64,000 bases of DNA from Algoriphagus zhangzhouensis (GCF_900148515.1 NZ_FRXN01000003.1:124001-188000); one strand, 5' to 3'; numbered from the stretch's first letter, positions 17,794-26,411 are shown. Program-made: numbers and translations. The notes: a model not told the origin generated them from the sequence alone.

Positions 17794-17815
17794 CTTAAGA
17801 TTTGCTTAAGATTGA
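17794..17815 (-). promoter_or_regulatory. PhoB-like direct repeat upstream of the RND gene
   Basis: Two copies of CTTAAGATT at an 11-base period (CTTAAGATTTG then CTTAAGATTGA on the + strand), 59 bases upstream of the RND start and overlapping the end of the kinase gene. A matching pair lies upstream of the response regulator at 19904-19925. OmpR/PhoB-family regulators bind such 11-bp-period direct repeats, so this is a candidate binding box for the linked regulator. Confidence 0.6.
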
Positions 17816-19194
17816 AATTCGGTTGGAAAACCTACAGAAAAGGTTGAACCTTCGTTTTTTCGGCTGAAAACTTGGATGGTAAGCCCCATTTCATCTGAAA
17901 TTTTCTTTACAATGGCCAATCCAAGCCCTGTTCCTTGCTTGCCTTCAGAATAATCTTCTTTCTCTCTAAAAAATGGATCAAAAATCCGTCCCAAGTTCTC
18001 CTCAGCTATCCCAACTCCTTGATCTATCACTTCAATCTTCACCCCAGAATCCGGTTTACTAACCCTTAGTATCACAGGACTTTCTGCTTCAGAATATTTC
18101 AATGCATTTCCCAAAAGATTATTCAAAATGAGCCTCAATGCTTTCTCATTGGTTTTGACAAAAATTGGCATTCCTAATTCATATGCCAACTCAATATCCC
18201 TCCCAGTTTGTTGACTTTTCTCGGCAACAAATTCTTCACAAAAAGCCATCAATTCACATTCCTCTACCTCATGCAACTTTCCTACATCAGCTCTAGCTAA
18301 AGCCAATAGCTGATCCGTAATTGCAGTCATCCTATCGATCGAATTCAAGGAGGTTTGAATCTTTTCTACATACTCCTCAGGAGTCCTTGGCTTCCGAATC
18401 AAGACTTCCAAAGTCCCTCTCAACACTGCCAAAGGCGTCCTCAATTCATGAGATGCATCCGATGTAAATTGCTTTTCTCGCTTCAAAGCACTTTCCAAAC
18501 GATTCAAAAGGTTATTGATAGAGGAAGAAAGCTGTCCGATTTCATCATTCGGTTTGATCAAAGGAATCCTTTCATTTAGATTACTCTGAGTGATCAAATT
18601 GGTCTTTTTGATAATGGACCTGATGGGTTCGATGCTTTTATCAGCATGATACCTCATCACCAAAAACACGGAAATCAATATCCCCGGATACAAAAGCAAA
18701 AGGACGTTCCTGAGATTATTCAATAGGGTTCGAATATCTTCAAATGACTTTGCCACTAGAAGATATCCTTCTTGTCGCGCACCATTCATCAATGGAATCT
18801 GCATTTGGCGAAGTTCTCTAGCTCCGGTTCTATGAGTCCAAGCTTCCCCACTTCCAGCTTTTTGTGGAAAAAAGTCGAGATGGTTTTCTCTCAAATTTGG
18901 CGAACGGTCCATACTTTCTCCTCCATCATCGACGATTTCAATGAAAATAGGATTGAGCTGAATTTGGCTATGCTCTTGCTCCTGCCACTCATCTTTATGG
19001 GAAAACCGAATCTCACCATCCACGATGAAAATCTGGCTTTTGTGCTTGTCCGTTTCTAATTGGAGTTCTCTATCAATGGATGAAACAACGGTAACCCTAA
19101 CCACCACATAGATGATCGCAAACACAAGCAAAATAATCAATGCTGTGACTCCTGTAAGCCTCAAAGCGATCTGTTGTCTATACGAATTCCTCAT
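17806..19194 (-). CDS. Sensor histidine kinase (CusS-like)
   Basis: 462 residues. It has a membrane helix at ~14-36, a periplasmic domain of ~130 residues, a second helix at ~163-181, and a HAMP linker (SIEPIRSIIKKTNLITQSNLNERI). The HisKA domain has the phosphorylated His249 in DASHELRTPLAVLRG. The HATPase domain shows NNLLGNALKY (N box), VIDQGVGIAEENLGRIFDPFFR (G1/F box) and GTGLGLAIVKKI (G2). It probably senses periplasmic metal ions and phosphorylates the upstream-encoded regulator, with which it overlaps by 4 bases (ATGA). The sensed ion is inferred from the efflux genes immediately downstream. Confidence 0.92.
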   Translation of the reverse strand: MRNSYRQQIALRLTGVTALIILLVFAIIYVVVRVTVVSSIDRELQLETDKHKSQIFIVDGEIRFSHKDEWQEQEHSQIQLNPIFIEIVDDGGESMDRSPNLRENHLDFFPQKAGSGEAWTHRTGARELRQMQIPLMNGARQEGYLLVAKSFEDIRTLLNNLRNVLLLLYPGILISVFLVMRYHADKSIEPIRSIIKKTNLITQSNLNERIPLIKPNDEIGQLSSSINNLLNRLESALKREKQFTSDASHELRTPLAVLRGTLEVLIRKPRTPEEYVEKIQTSLNSIDRMTAITDQLLALARADVGKLHEVEECELMAFCEEFVAEKSQQTGRDIELAYELGMPIFVKTNEKALRLILNNLLGNALKYSEAESPVILRVSKPDSGVKIEVIDQGVGIAEENLGRIFDPFFREKEDYSEGKQGTGLGLAIVKKISDEMGLTIQVFSRKNEGSTFSVGFPTEFQS

Positions 19195-19859
19195 TGTTCC
19201 TTGGCCATGTAACCCACACCTCTCACAGTTTGGATATAATCCTCCTCTTTATTCAAATCCAACTTCTTTCTCAATGAATTGATAAAAACATCAATCACTC
19301 CCGTATTGTATTCAAAATGGATATCCCAGACGCTTTCAATAATTTTGGTTCTGCTACAAACTTTGTTTTTGTGCCTGATCAGATATTCCAAAAGTGAAAA
19401 CTCCTTTTGAGTTAAGCTCACTTCCTTATCCCCTTTGAAAACCTGAAAACTAGCTGGAAGCAATTTTATTGGACCTAAGTTTAACTCTTCAGATGGGGTG
19501 TTTCTACCTCTGAGTTGAACCTTGATCCTCTCAAGTAGTTCCTCAAAATGAAAAGGCTTTTTGATGTAATCATTTGCACCAGCCTGAAGTCCAAAGATGG
19601 TTTCATCTACGGTATCCTTTGCAGTCAAAAAAATAGTTGGGGTCGTAGTATCTTCCTTTCTGAATTGTCTCAACAACTCAACTCCACTTAAACCTGGAAT
19701 CATCCAATCAAGCAAGAGCAAATCATACTCACCTGATTGAGCCAAATCCAATCCAGATTTTCCGTTGTCGGCAATATCTACGGCAAAGCCTTCCTCTTCC
19801 AATCCTTGTTTAAGAAAATTGGAGATTCCAGGTTCATCTTCAACTACTAAGATTCGCAT
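19191..19859 (-). CDS. OmpR/PhoB-family response regulator (CusR-like)
   Basis: 222 residues from the ATG at 19859, which starts the conserved MRILVVEDEPG; the frame is open 12 codons further upstream but that part is not conserved-looking. The receiver domain has acidic residues ED at 7-8, the phosphoacceptor Asp51 (LLLLDWMIPGLSG), and Lys in FLTAKD. The C-terminal winged helix has LTQKEFSLLEYLIRHKNKVCSR and VRGVGYM. It should bind DNA as a head-to-tail dimer. Two 11-bp-period direct repeats, one upstream of itself and one upstream of the efflux pump, are candidate targets. Together with the kinase and pump it makes a self-contained metal-response locus. Confidence 0.93.
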   Translation of the reverse strand: MRILVVEDEPGISNFLKQGLEEEGFAVDIADNGKSGLDLAQSGEYDLLLLDWMIPGLSGVELLRQFRKEDTTTPTIFLTAKDTVDETIFGLQAGANDYIKKPFHFEELLERIKVQLRGRNTPSEELNLGPIKLLPASFQVFKGDKEVSLTQKEFSLLEYLIRHKNKVCSRTKIIESVWDIHFEYNTGVIDVFINSLRKKLDLNKEEDYIQTVRGVGYMAKEQ

Positions 19860-19886
19860 GTTGCAAAATTCCGAGTTACAGAAATG

Positions 19887-19925
19887 CAAAGGCACATTTC
19901 CTTCTTAAATTTTGCTTAAATATTT
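19887..19925 (-). promoter_or_regulatory. PhoB-like direct repeat and -7-like box upstream of the response regulator
   Basis: CTTAAATTTTG then CTTAAATATTT (+ strand, 19904-19925) form an 11-base-period direct repeat, the same layout as at 17794-17815. On the - strand a -7-like box TGCCTTTG (19887-19894; one mismatch to TAnnTTTG) lies 9 bases downstream, with no good -33 TTG. The repeat therefore covers the -33 region, as expected for an activator site and autoregulation. Confidence 0.55.
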
Positions 19926-19951
19926 AGAAAAATAGCTGAAAGACAGAAAGA

Positions 19952-21199
19952 TTATGCCATCTCAGCTACTTTTTGAGCAGGCTGAGCCTTCTTTCTAGCT
20001 GGCTTTTTCTTCTTTTTGTTCAACCAGATTAATGTCCCGGTAATAGGAAGTGAAGTGGCGATTAAACAACCTAAGAACCATAGAAATTTGGTGAATGAAC
20101 CAAAAATTTCACCTGTATGAAGACTTTTCACAGACCTTCCGATTTGCTGACGAAGGCTCATATCTGTAAAAAGTTTGGTCTCTTTTACAGCCAATGAGCT
20201 TTGATCAAGAGAAACCTGATCTGATCCAGCTTTTGCAAAAAATGCAGTTGAATACTTGCTGATTGAAATATCTTGAGAACCGTTTTGAGGAATGGATATT
20301 CTCAAATTTCCATCATACGGTAGTGCTTCATTGGCAACAGTCACAGCTTTGTCCAGAGAGAAATCCAAAACTGGTATTTCAGCTTTTTGCTCTTTTTCAC
20401 CTTCCGGACCTCCACCTCTTTGACCAGCAGGAGCACCTTGTCTTGGAGGGCTATAAGTATCCCAGGTCTTTTGCCATCCCTCGCGATACCATTCAAAGGA
20501 CCAGAAAAGTCCCGTTGCAGACATCACAAAGAGAATAAATAGAGAATAAAAAGCTAAGGTATTATGCAAATCATGGTTGACACGTTTCCAGTTTGCATTC
20601 CACTTGATTTTCAATCCTTGTTTCCAGCTTTTGGCTTTTTGCGGAACCCAAACTACTATCCCAGTGATCACTCCCAACAAAAACAGGGAGGTCGCAATAC
20701 CATTGATCAGCCTACCTAATTCACGGTTGCCCATACTTTCCAAAATCGGCTCTTCTATTTTATCAATCAATAGCCAACGGTGCAATGAAAACATATAACC
20801 CATAAATTCCTCTGTACTGGATCTTTCAGAATTATCTGCCACAATGTCCCCATTATATGGATCAACATAGTAGGTGGTCCCTCTCCCCTTTTCGCCTTCT
20901 TTTAATAAACCCACTTGAACAGTTCTGTCATCCCCATCCATGACAAAAAGAGATGTGACATTCCCATTCAAATCAGACTCAACTTTGGACTTGATCTCAT
21001 CCAAGGACAATTTAGTCTCACCTTCCTCAATAAAATACCTCTCCGAATCCGCCAATTCTCTGATTTCAGTATTGTAAACGTAGATTGTTCCACTCAAACA
21101 AACTGCAATTACAATAAGACCTGAGATAAGACCAGCCCATAAATGGACTTCTCGAAAAGCAGATCTGACTTTCTTCCAAAGAGTTTTATTCTGAGACAT
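19952..21199 (-). CDS. PepSY-domain membrane protein (iron/siderophore reductase-like)
   Basis: 415 residues. The first helix follows a short basic tail (REVHLWAGLISGLIVIAVCLSGTI). Three more helices follow: around residue 160 (LINGIATSLFLLGVITGIVVWV), around 210 (HDLHNTLAFYSLFILFVMSATGLFWSF) and around 370 (LHTGEIFGSFTKFLWFLGCLIA). Periplasmic PepSY segments sit between them, for example TTYYVDPYNGDIVADN, and the histidines in the helices could bind haem. Relatives accompany TonB receptors and reduce siderophore iron. The C-terminus is Lys/Ala-rich (KKKKKPARKKAQPAQK). Three tandem Fur/PerR-like palindromes just upstream fit iron or peroxide control. The regulator gene 92 bases downstream is probably a separate transcription unit. 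Confidence 0.88.
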   Translation of the reverse strand: MSQNKTLWKKVRSAFREVHLWAGLISGLIVIAVCLSGTIYVYNTEIRELADSERYFIEEGETKLSLDEIKSKVESDLNGNVTSLFVMDGDDRTVQVGLLKEGEKGRGTTYYVDPYNGDIVADNSERSSTEEFMGYMFSLHRWLLIDKIEEPILESMGNRELGRLINGIATSLFLLGVITGIVVWVPQKAKSWKQGLKIKWNANWKRVNHDLHNTLAFYSLFILFVMSATGLFWSFEWYREGWQKTWDTYSPPRQGAPAGQRGGGPEGEKEQKAEIPVLDFSLDKAVTVANEALPYDGNLRISIPQNGSQDISISKYSTAFFAKAGSDQVSLDQSSLAVKETKLFTDMSLRQQIGRSVKSLHTGEIFGSFTKFLWFLGCLIATSLPITGTLIWLNKKKKKPARKKAQPAQKVAEMA

Positions 21200-21223
21200 A
21201 GGATAGGCTTATTTAGATTTGGT

Positions 21224-21231
21224 CAAAATTA
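21224..21231 (-). promoter_or_regulatory. -7 box of the PepSY gene
   Basis: TAATTTTG on the - strand matches the Bacteroidota TAnnTTTG box exactly and ends 24 bases upstream of the start codon. No TTG lies at the usual -33 distance; that region is taken by the first of the three palindromes, so an activator or repressor may decide its use. Confidence 0.5.
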
Positions 21232-21247
21232 ATATAGAATTTCAATT

Positions 21248-21313
21248 ATTAAGAATGATTCTAAAAATAATTAAGAATGATTCTAAAAATAATTAAGAAT
21301 GATTCTAAGAAAT
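21248..21313. promoter_or_regulatory. Three tandem Fur/PerR-like palindromic boxes
   Basis: Three head-to-tail copies of a 22-base unit (21248-21269, 21270-21291 and 21292-21313); the third copy differs only at its last bases. Each copy contains AGAAT-G-ATTCT, centred at 21257, 21279 and 21301. Extended, this is TAAGAAT-G-ATTCTAA, a 7-1-7 inverted repeat like PerR (TTATAATnATTATAA) and Fur boxes. The spacing is two helical turns, so three dimers could bind the same face. The array lies 49-114 bases upstream of the PepSY start and 107-172 bases upstream of the divergent lipoprotein gene. Confidence 0.7.
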
Positions 21314-21419
21314 ATCATTCATTAGACTGAAAACTAGAATCAACGTTTAATCATTCTTCTTAAATTTTATTTGAAAAAAACTCGAAGTAGCTAAATTGCT
21401 TGAATCAAATCACCCCAAC

Positions 21420-22181
21420 ATGAAACTCAAAAACCTTTTTCTCCTCTTATTACTTGGTTTATCATTTTGTACAAGTCCAGAAAAAAAATTACCCGAAGTA
21501 AATCCGGACTTTAAGAAAGTGCTGGATGCTCACGGAGATTGGTCAAAGTGGATAAATGCAAAAGCTCTCTCTTTCACACTATTTCATGAAACCAACCTGA
21601 CTCAGGAAAACCATTTCTTCAACCTTGAATCAAGAGAAGGCCGAGTAGATTCTCAAAATTTTCAAATTGGATTTGATGGAGAAAACGTTTGGATCAGCCC
21701 AAATAGAGAGTCATTTGGAGGAAGATCAGTTCGGTTTTACCACAATCTTTACTTCTATTTTTTTAGCATCCCTTATATCTTGACCGATCCGGGAGTAACA
21801 GTCGAAAAAATTGAAAACAGAACACTGAATGGGCAATCTTTTGAAACCCTTCAAGCTAGTTTTGATGCGGGAACAGGAGATAGCCCTGATGATCAATATT
21901 TCCTTTTGATCAATCCTGAAACTAACCGATTGGAATGGCTCATCTACAGAGTTACATTTTTTAATCCTGAGAACAAATCCTTCAATGCGCTAAAATATGA
22001 AGACTACAGGGATGCAGGAGGTCTAGTTTTCCCAAGAATTTTGACTGGATATACTTTGGAAGGAGACTCTACTACAAATATCAGGTATCAAGTAAGTTTT
22101 GGTGATGTGATCCTTCAAGATGAAGAGTTTGATTATGAAATTTTCCAAATGCCCAATACGAATGCAGTAGTAGCAGACTAA
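21420..22181 (+). CDS. LolA-like lipoprotein (DUF6503-like)
   Basis: About 253 residues from the ATG at 21420, which begins a clear lipoprotein signal (MKLKNLFLLLLLGLSFC). An ATG-less extension of 8 codons upstream is unlikely. The sequence has the pattern of LolA/DUF6503-type beta folds in Bacteroidota: LDAHGDWSKWINAKALSFTL near the start, then alternating strands with FQIGFDGENVWI, PDDQYFLLINPETNRLEWLIY and YRDAGGLVFPRIL. These proteins probably bind lipid or another hydrophobic ligand in the periplasm; no specific role is known. It is divergent from the PepSY gene and may share its operator array. Confidence 0.7.
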   Translation: MKLKNLFLLLLLGLSFCTSPEKKLPEVNPDFKKVLDAHGDWSKWINAKALSFTLFHETNLTQENHFFNLESREGRVDSQNFQIGFDGENVWISPNRESFGGRSVRFYHNLYFYFFSIPYILTDPGVTVEKIENRTLNGQSFETLQASFDAGTGDSPDDQYFLLINPETNRLEWLIYRVTFFNPENKSFNALKYEDYRDAGGLVFPRILTGYTLEGDSTTNIRYQVSFGDVILQDEEFDYEIFQMPNTNAVVAD

Positions 22182-22183
22182 AA

Positions 22184-23041
22184 TCAAGGTCTGATCACTT
22201 TCACATCCACTTGCGTATGCAAAGAAGATTGTGCCGATCCTAGATACGCTCCCTGAACTGGCATAGTCAATAATGGATCTGGATGCACTGCCAAAGGTAT
22301 GTATCGGTGGTCCGTAAAAAGTCCCAAACTTGGATCTAACCCAACCCATCCCGATCCTGGCAAATAAACTTCTACCCATGCATGCAACTCATGTCCATCC
22401 TCCAGGTCTGGATTAAAAGCATAACCAGAAACAAACCTGGATGCGATGCCCATCGACCTCAATATTTCGATCTGAAACAAGGCTAAGTCACGGCAAGAAC
22501 CTTCGTGACGCTCAAATGTCAAATCAGGTGGCCAAATATTTTGCTCATGCCTGATTTTATGCTTGAAATCGTCATGAATTAATTGAGTCAAATTGACTAA
22601 AAAGTCCACCAAACTCGATGATTTTTTCTTCAAAGGAATTACTACCTCTCTAAAATCTCTTTTGGATAATTGGTGGAGAAATGGAACTAAGAAACTTTTT
22701 AGCTCCTGATAATTAAATATGGGATATTCCTCATTCCAGGCAGAATCTTCAAAATTCTTATCCAAAATGAATCCAAAGGGATTGAAAGAATCCAAACGGA
22801 ATATCCACTCTGTATTGATTTGTAAATCCTCTGTCTGTCCTGTAAACCAGGCCTGCTGATACCAATTACCTGCAAGGTCCTGTCGGAAATTTGAATCTAA
22901 CGGAGCCGGATTGATTCTGACTTTTTGATGTTCTATTCTAAAGTAAGGACGGTGCTGCGGAACCAAAAACAATTTATGTACTCCCAAACCTACCGGGTCG
23001 GAGTATTTATAATTGGTCAGATGATGGACTTGGATCAGCAT
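22184..23041 (-). CDS. Transglutaminase-like protein of the Anbu locus
   Basis: 285 residues. An N-terminal beta domain of the bacterial transglutaminase N type (residues ~1-85, with VHHLTNYKYSDPVGLGVHKL) precedes a transglutaminase core. The cysteine-protease-like triad is complete: Cys183 in HEGSCRDLALFQ, His220 in HELHAWVEV and Asp236 in GLDPSLG. The protein is probably cytoplasmic; it could cleave or form isopeptide bonds. It is the last gene of a four-gene operon and starts 2 bases after the Anbu stop. The same set of partners (ATP-grasp, alpha-E, transglutaminase) accompanies Anbu in many bacteria, which is strong evidence for a joint pathway. Confidence 0.92.
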   Translation of the reverse strand: MLIQVHHLTNYKYSDPVGLGVHKLFLVPQHRPYFRIEHQKVRINPAPLDSNFRQDLAGNWYQQAWFTGQTEDLQINTEWIFRLDSFNPFGFILDKNFEDSAWNEEYPIFNYQELKSFLVPFLHQLSKRDFREVVIPLKKKSSSLVDFLVNLTQLIHDDFKHKIRHEQNIWPPDLTFERHEGSCRDLALFQIEILRSMGIASRFVSGYAFNPDLEDGHELHAWVEVYLPGSGWVGLDPSLGLFTDHRYIPLAVHPDPLLTMPVQGAYLGSAQSSLHTQVDVKVIRP

Positions 23042-23043
23042 CC

Positions 23044-23793
23044 TTAGACCTCTTCCTTTTCCACAGGTTGCTTTTCTTCACCTATTGCCGAATTCAAAAT
23101 ATCCGCCGGTAACTCAGCGATGGCATTTTTCAATCTATTGTTCCAAAAAGCTGAGATATGTTCCAAGTCCTTTTGGTCAAAACGCTTTTCGGTGATAAAG
23201 TATTCATTGTTTTTCAAGACCACTGTATCGATAGGAAAATCCACGTCATTAGCGGAGATCCTTGTCGCATCAAAGGCTAGAAAAGCACATCTCAAGGCAT
23301 ATTCCAAGGAATCTTCATGATGCAATGATCTTTTCAATACAGGATTACCAAACCCTGTATTCCCAATTATTACAAATGGAGTTCCTTTTCTTATTTCAAT
23401 CCAATTTCCCTGAGGATAAAGCAAATACAACTTGGGCTCAGTATCATGCTCCAATTGCCCACCTATTATTGAAAAAAGGTTGAAATGGAGCCCCGCTTCT
23501 TCGAGAAACTCTTTGTCTTCACGAGCAACGACTTTGACTTGATTTCCAAATTCATTGACAGCATGAAACAACTTGGTAAATGATTCGTCCTGCTTTTCGA
23601 TCACTTCTGAGAAATAGGTAATCGCTTTATCTCTAACCGACCGTAAGCCACTAGTCATGATAAAGAAGGAATGTTTTTCCCGGTTGACTGTAAAAACCTT
23701 TTTGGAAGACGTCGTCTCGTTTCCAGATGTTATTCTCGAATCAGAAAGGCCGACCAAACCGTTTTTGGTCTTGATGCCAATGCAAAATGTCAT
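23044..23793 (-). CDS. Anbu-type proteasome-like protease
   Basis: 249 residues of the Ntn-hydrolase fold. After removal of Met the N-terminus is Thr1 (MTFCIGIK). Asp17 lies in GLSDSRITSG, and lysines follow at 30-31, giving the catalytic layout of proteasome beta subunits. No propeptide is present, which is typical of Anbu (ancestral beta subunit). Other blocks are HSFFIMTSGLRSVRDKAI and FVIIGNTGFGNPVL. Anbu forms a ring or open-helix assembly with weak or undetected peptidase activity in published work; its substrate is not established. It overlaps the alpha-E stop by one base (TAATG). The C-terminal tail is Glu/Lys-rich. Confidence 0.93.
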   Translation of the reverse strand: MTFCIGIKTKNGLVGLSDSRITSGNETTSSKKVFTVNREKHSFFIMTSGLRSVRDKAITYFSEVIEKQDESFTKLFHAVNEFGNQVKVVAREDKEFLEEAGLHFNLFSIIGGQLEHDTEPKLYLLYPQGNWIEIRKGTPFVIIGNTGFGNPVLKRSLHHEDSLEYALRCAFLAFDATRISANDVDFPIDTVVLKNNEYFITEKRFDQKDLEHISAFWNNRLKNAIAELPADILNSAIGEEKQPVEKEEV

Positions 23794-24770
23794 TATTGAT
23801 CGTGGGTTTGAGAGATAAAATTATCTCGAAGTCGAAAGTAAGTACTGTCGATCAAATCTGATAGATTATTGAGTTTTATTTGCAGATTATCCAAATATTC
23901 ATGGAGTCCAAATCCAATGATATCTGACACTTCTGCAAATTCCAATCTGGATCGAAGCTCCCCAACGGACTTCTCAGCAGGGTTTTTAAAGCCTCCATCC
24001 AAATTTCCGGAGATGTGATGCAGGCAATACTCTGCTTCTTTGAGACAATAATAAATGGATCTTGGGAAGTATTTATTCAATACCAAAAACTCCACGACAT
24101 TCGAAGGATCAATTGTACCATATACTCTTCGATAGGTATTGAATCCTGTCACTGATTTTAGCAATGCCATCCAGTGAAGAAAATCCAAGGGAGTACCGAC
24201 ATCTTGCCCAGATGGTAATAGGATATGGTATTTCACATCCAGAATTCTCGAGGTCTTATCCGCTCTTTCCAAAAACTGCCCCAATTGTCGGAAATACCAT
24301 CCCTCTACCCTTGCGACACTATTATCCGCGATTCCGTAAATCAACAAAATTTGATTTTTAATCCGTTCGAAGAAATAGCGAGGGTCTGCTTTTTTCCAGA
24401 TTTTTTTATCCTTCCCTTCGAGCATCATATAGTAAAGCTCATTGACCTTTTCCCAGGTCTCTTTACTTAGGTTTTCTCGGATGATCCTAGCATTTTCCCT
24501 TGACTTCATAATGGAAGAAAGCATGGAATTTGGATTCTCCGAATCAAATGCCAAGAAATAAAGGATCTGATTTTTACTGGTATCCGAATAGAGAGATTGA
24601 AACAATTCCCAATCCCCTGTAGCAGCAATCAAAGGCTGCCATTGTTCCTTCAAATCAACAGGCAAATCCTGCATCAAGTTAAAATTCACATCAATGAAAC
24701 GGGCATAATTTTCGGCACGCTCCAGATATCTTCCAAGCCAATAAATATGGCTAGCTACTCTACTTAACAT
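23793..24770 (-). CDS. Alpha-E domain protein
   Basis: 325 residues, almost entirely helical. The N-terminus is the family signature MLSRVASHIYWLGRYLERAE. Other conserved parts are FDSENPNSMLSSIMKSRENAR, a mid-protein repeat of the first motif (YFRQLGQFLERADKTSRIL), and LHWMALLKSVTGFNTYRR. The alpha-E (DUF403) family has no known activity on its own. It is always found next to circularly permuted ATP-grasp proteins and often next to transglutaminases or Anbu, which suggests a peptide-ligating or amide-forming complex. It lies 8 bases downstream of the ATP-grasp gene. Confidence 0.93.
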   Translation of the reverse strand: MLSRVASHIYWLGRYLERAENYARFIDVNFNLMQDLPVDLKEQWQPLIAATGDWELFQSLYSDTSKNQILYFLAFDSENPNSMLSSIMKSRENARIIRENLSKETWEKVNELYYMMLEGKDKKIWKKADPRYFFERIKNQILLIYGIADNSVARVEGWYFRQLGQFLERADKTSRILDVKYHILLPSGQDVGTPLDFLHWMALLKSVTGFNTYRRVYGTIDPSNVVEFLVLNKYFPRSIYYCLKEAEYCLHHISGNLDGGFKNPAEKSVGELRSRLEFAEVSDIIGFGLHEYLDNLQIKLNNLSDLIDSTYFRLRDNFISQTHDQ

Positions 24771-24778
24771 ATTTCCTA

Positions 24779-26206
24779 TTAATTATATAACACCCAAGTA
24801 TCCTTACTTCCGCCTCCCTGAGAACTATTCACCACCAAAGACCCCTTTTTCAAAGCAACTCTGGTCAAAGCACCAGGAATCACTTCAATCTCATTTCCAT
24901 ATAAAATATAGGGTCTCAAATCCACATGTCTCCCACTGATTCCTTCCTCTGTCAAGGATGGAACTGTCGAAAGAGACAAGGTAGGTTGAGCGATATAATT
25001 GGTTGGATTGGATTTGATTAATTCTCTAAACTTGGCATGTTCTTCTTTAGTGGCTTTTGGACCGATCAACATCCCGTATCCTCCCGCAGCATTGGTTTCT
25101 TTGACCACCAATTCTTCAATATGATCCAATACATATTTTCGGTCTTTTTCATCTCTACATAGATAAGTCGGTACATTGTTCAAGATCGGCTCCTCACCCA
25201 AATAATATTTGATGATTTTAGGAACGTATGCATAAACTGCTTTATCATCTGCCACGCCCGTTCCAGGGGCATTTGCCAAAGCCACATTTCCGGCTTTGTA
25301 GGCTTCAAAAATTCCTGGAACTCCCAACATAGAATCGGGCCTAAAGGTCAAAGGATCCAAAAACGCATCGTCTATCCTTCTATACAAGACATCTATCTGC
25401 TCCAAACCTTTCGTGGTTTGCATATAGACCTTTTTATCCTCCACGATCAAATCGACACCATTCACCAATTCCACTCCCATCTGAAGGGCTAAATAGGAAT
25501 GCTCATAATATGCAGAATTGTAAATCCCCGGTGTCAAAACGCCTACCACCGGCTTTGATTTATTGGAGAGGTGCTGAAGCATCTTTAGAAGCTTTGCAGG
25601 ATAATCAGAAACAGGTCGAATACCTTTTTGATTAAAGATATTTGGATAGGCACGCTTGATGATCTCACGACTTTCCAACATATATGAAACCCCTGATGGA
25701 CATCTCAAGTTATCCTCGAGTATATAGTAATCACCATCCTTATTTTTGATCAAATCAGTCCCGGTGATATGGCACCATATTCCTTTGGGAGGAGTCAAAC
25801 CAATACAAGGTTTCAAATAATCCTTACTTCCCAAAATCAGCTCTTCGGGTACTATTCCATCTTTCAGGATTTTCCGATCATTGTAAACATCCTGTAAGAA
25901 CAAATTCAAAGCATAGGTCCTTTGTTTCAATCCGGCTTCCAACTTTAGCCATTCATCATTTGGTATGATCCTAGGAACGATATCCAAATGCAATATTTTT
26001 TCAAGTCCTTGATTGTCGTGATAAACATTAAATGTCATCCCCATGGCCCGTTGGGTTTGATTTGCTGAAAACTGCAAATGATTCATTTTCCGAATCGGGA
26101 TCTTCTTTAGGCTTTGGTAAAACTCCTCATAGTGAGGGCGGATTTCTCCAACGTTGGTAAACATCTCATCATAATGCTCGGAGGCATTATATCCTTCTAT
26201 TTTCAT
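24779..26206 (-). CDS. Circularly permuted ATP-grasp protein of the Anbu locus
   Basis: 475 residues from the ATG at 26206, the start that matches family members (MKIEGYNASEHYDEMF); a longer frame upstream is not conserved-looking. It combines the DUF404/DUF407 regions: QRTYALNLFLQDVYNDRKIL, YYILEDNLRCPSGVSYMLESR, then VGVLTPGIYNSAYYEHSYLA, and NAPGTGVADDKAVYAYVPKI. The C-terminal nucleotide-binding part has VVKETNAAGGYGMLIGP. Circularly permuted ATP-grasp enzymes join a carboxylate to an amine through an acyl phosphate, as glutathionylspermidine synthetase does. It is the first gene of the Anbu operon and so probably provides the product that Anbu or the transglutaminase acts on; the substrate is unknown. 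Confidence 0.93.
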   Translation of the reverse strand: MKIEGYNASEHYDEMFTNVGEIRPHYEEFYQSLKKIPIRKMNHLQFSANQTQRAMGMTFNVYHDNQGLEKILHLDIVPRIIPNDEWLKLEAGLKQRTYALNLFLQDVYNDRKILKDGIVPEELILGSKDYLKPCIGLTPPKGIWCHITGTDLIKNKDGDYYILEDNLRCPSGVSYMLESREIIKRAYPNIFNQKGIRPVSDYPAKLLKMLQHLSNKSKPVVGVLTPGIYNSAYYEHSYLALQMGVELVNGVDLIVEDKKVYMQTTKGLEQIDVLYRRIDDAFLDPLTFRPDSMLGVPGIFEAYKAGNVALANAPGTGVADDKAVYAYVPKIIKYYLGEEPILNNVPTYLCRDEKDRKYVLDHIEELVVKETNAAGGYGMLIGPKATKEEHAKFRELIKSNPTNYIAQPTLSLSTVPSLTEEGISGRHVDLRPYILYGNEIEVIPGALTRVALKKGSLVVNSSQGGGSKDTWVLYN

Positions 26207-26411
26207 ACAAATCAAAAATTTAGAGTCGCATTTTAATTTAACCCAATTTGCCAGTAATTCAAAAACTAAAAGATATTTTTGAATAAAAGACAAGTTTTAA
26301 ACACTTTTTAAACAAAATCCTTAATAGAACCTGGTTATGGATTGAACTATTAATTTTTTAATTCGTGCTTTTTAATTTCTTCCAAGTCTAATTTTTGCAG
26401 TAATTTCGAAT

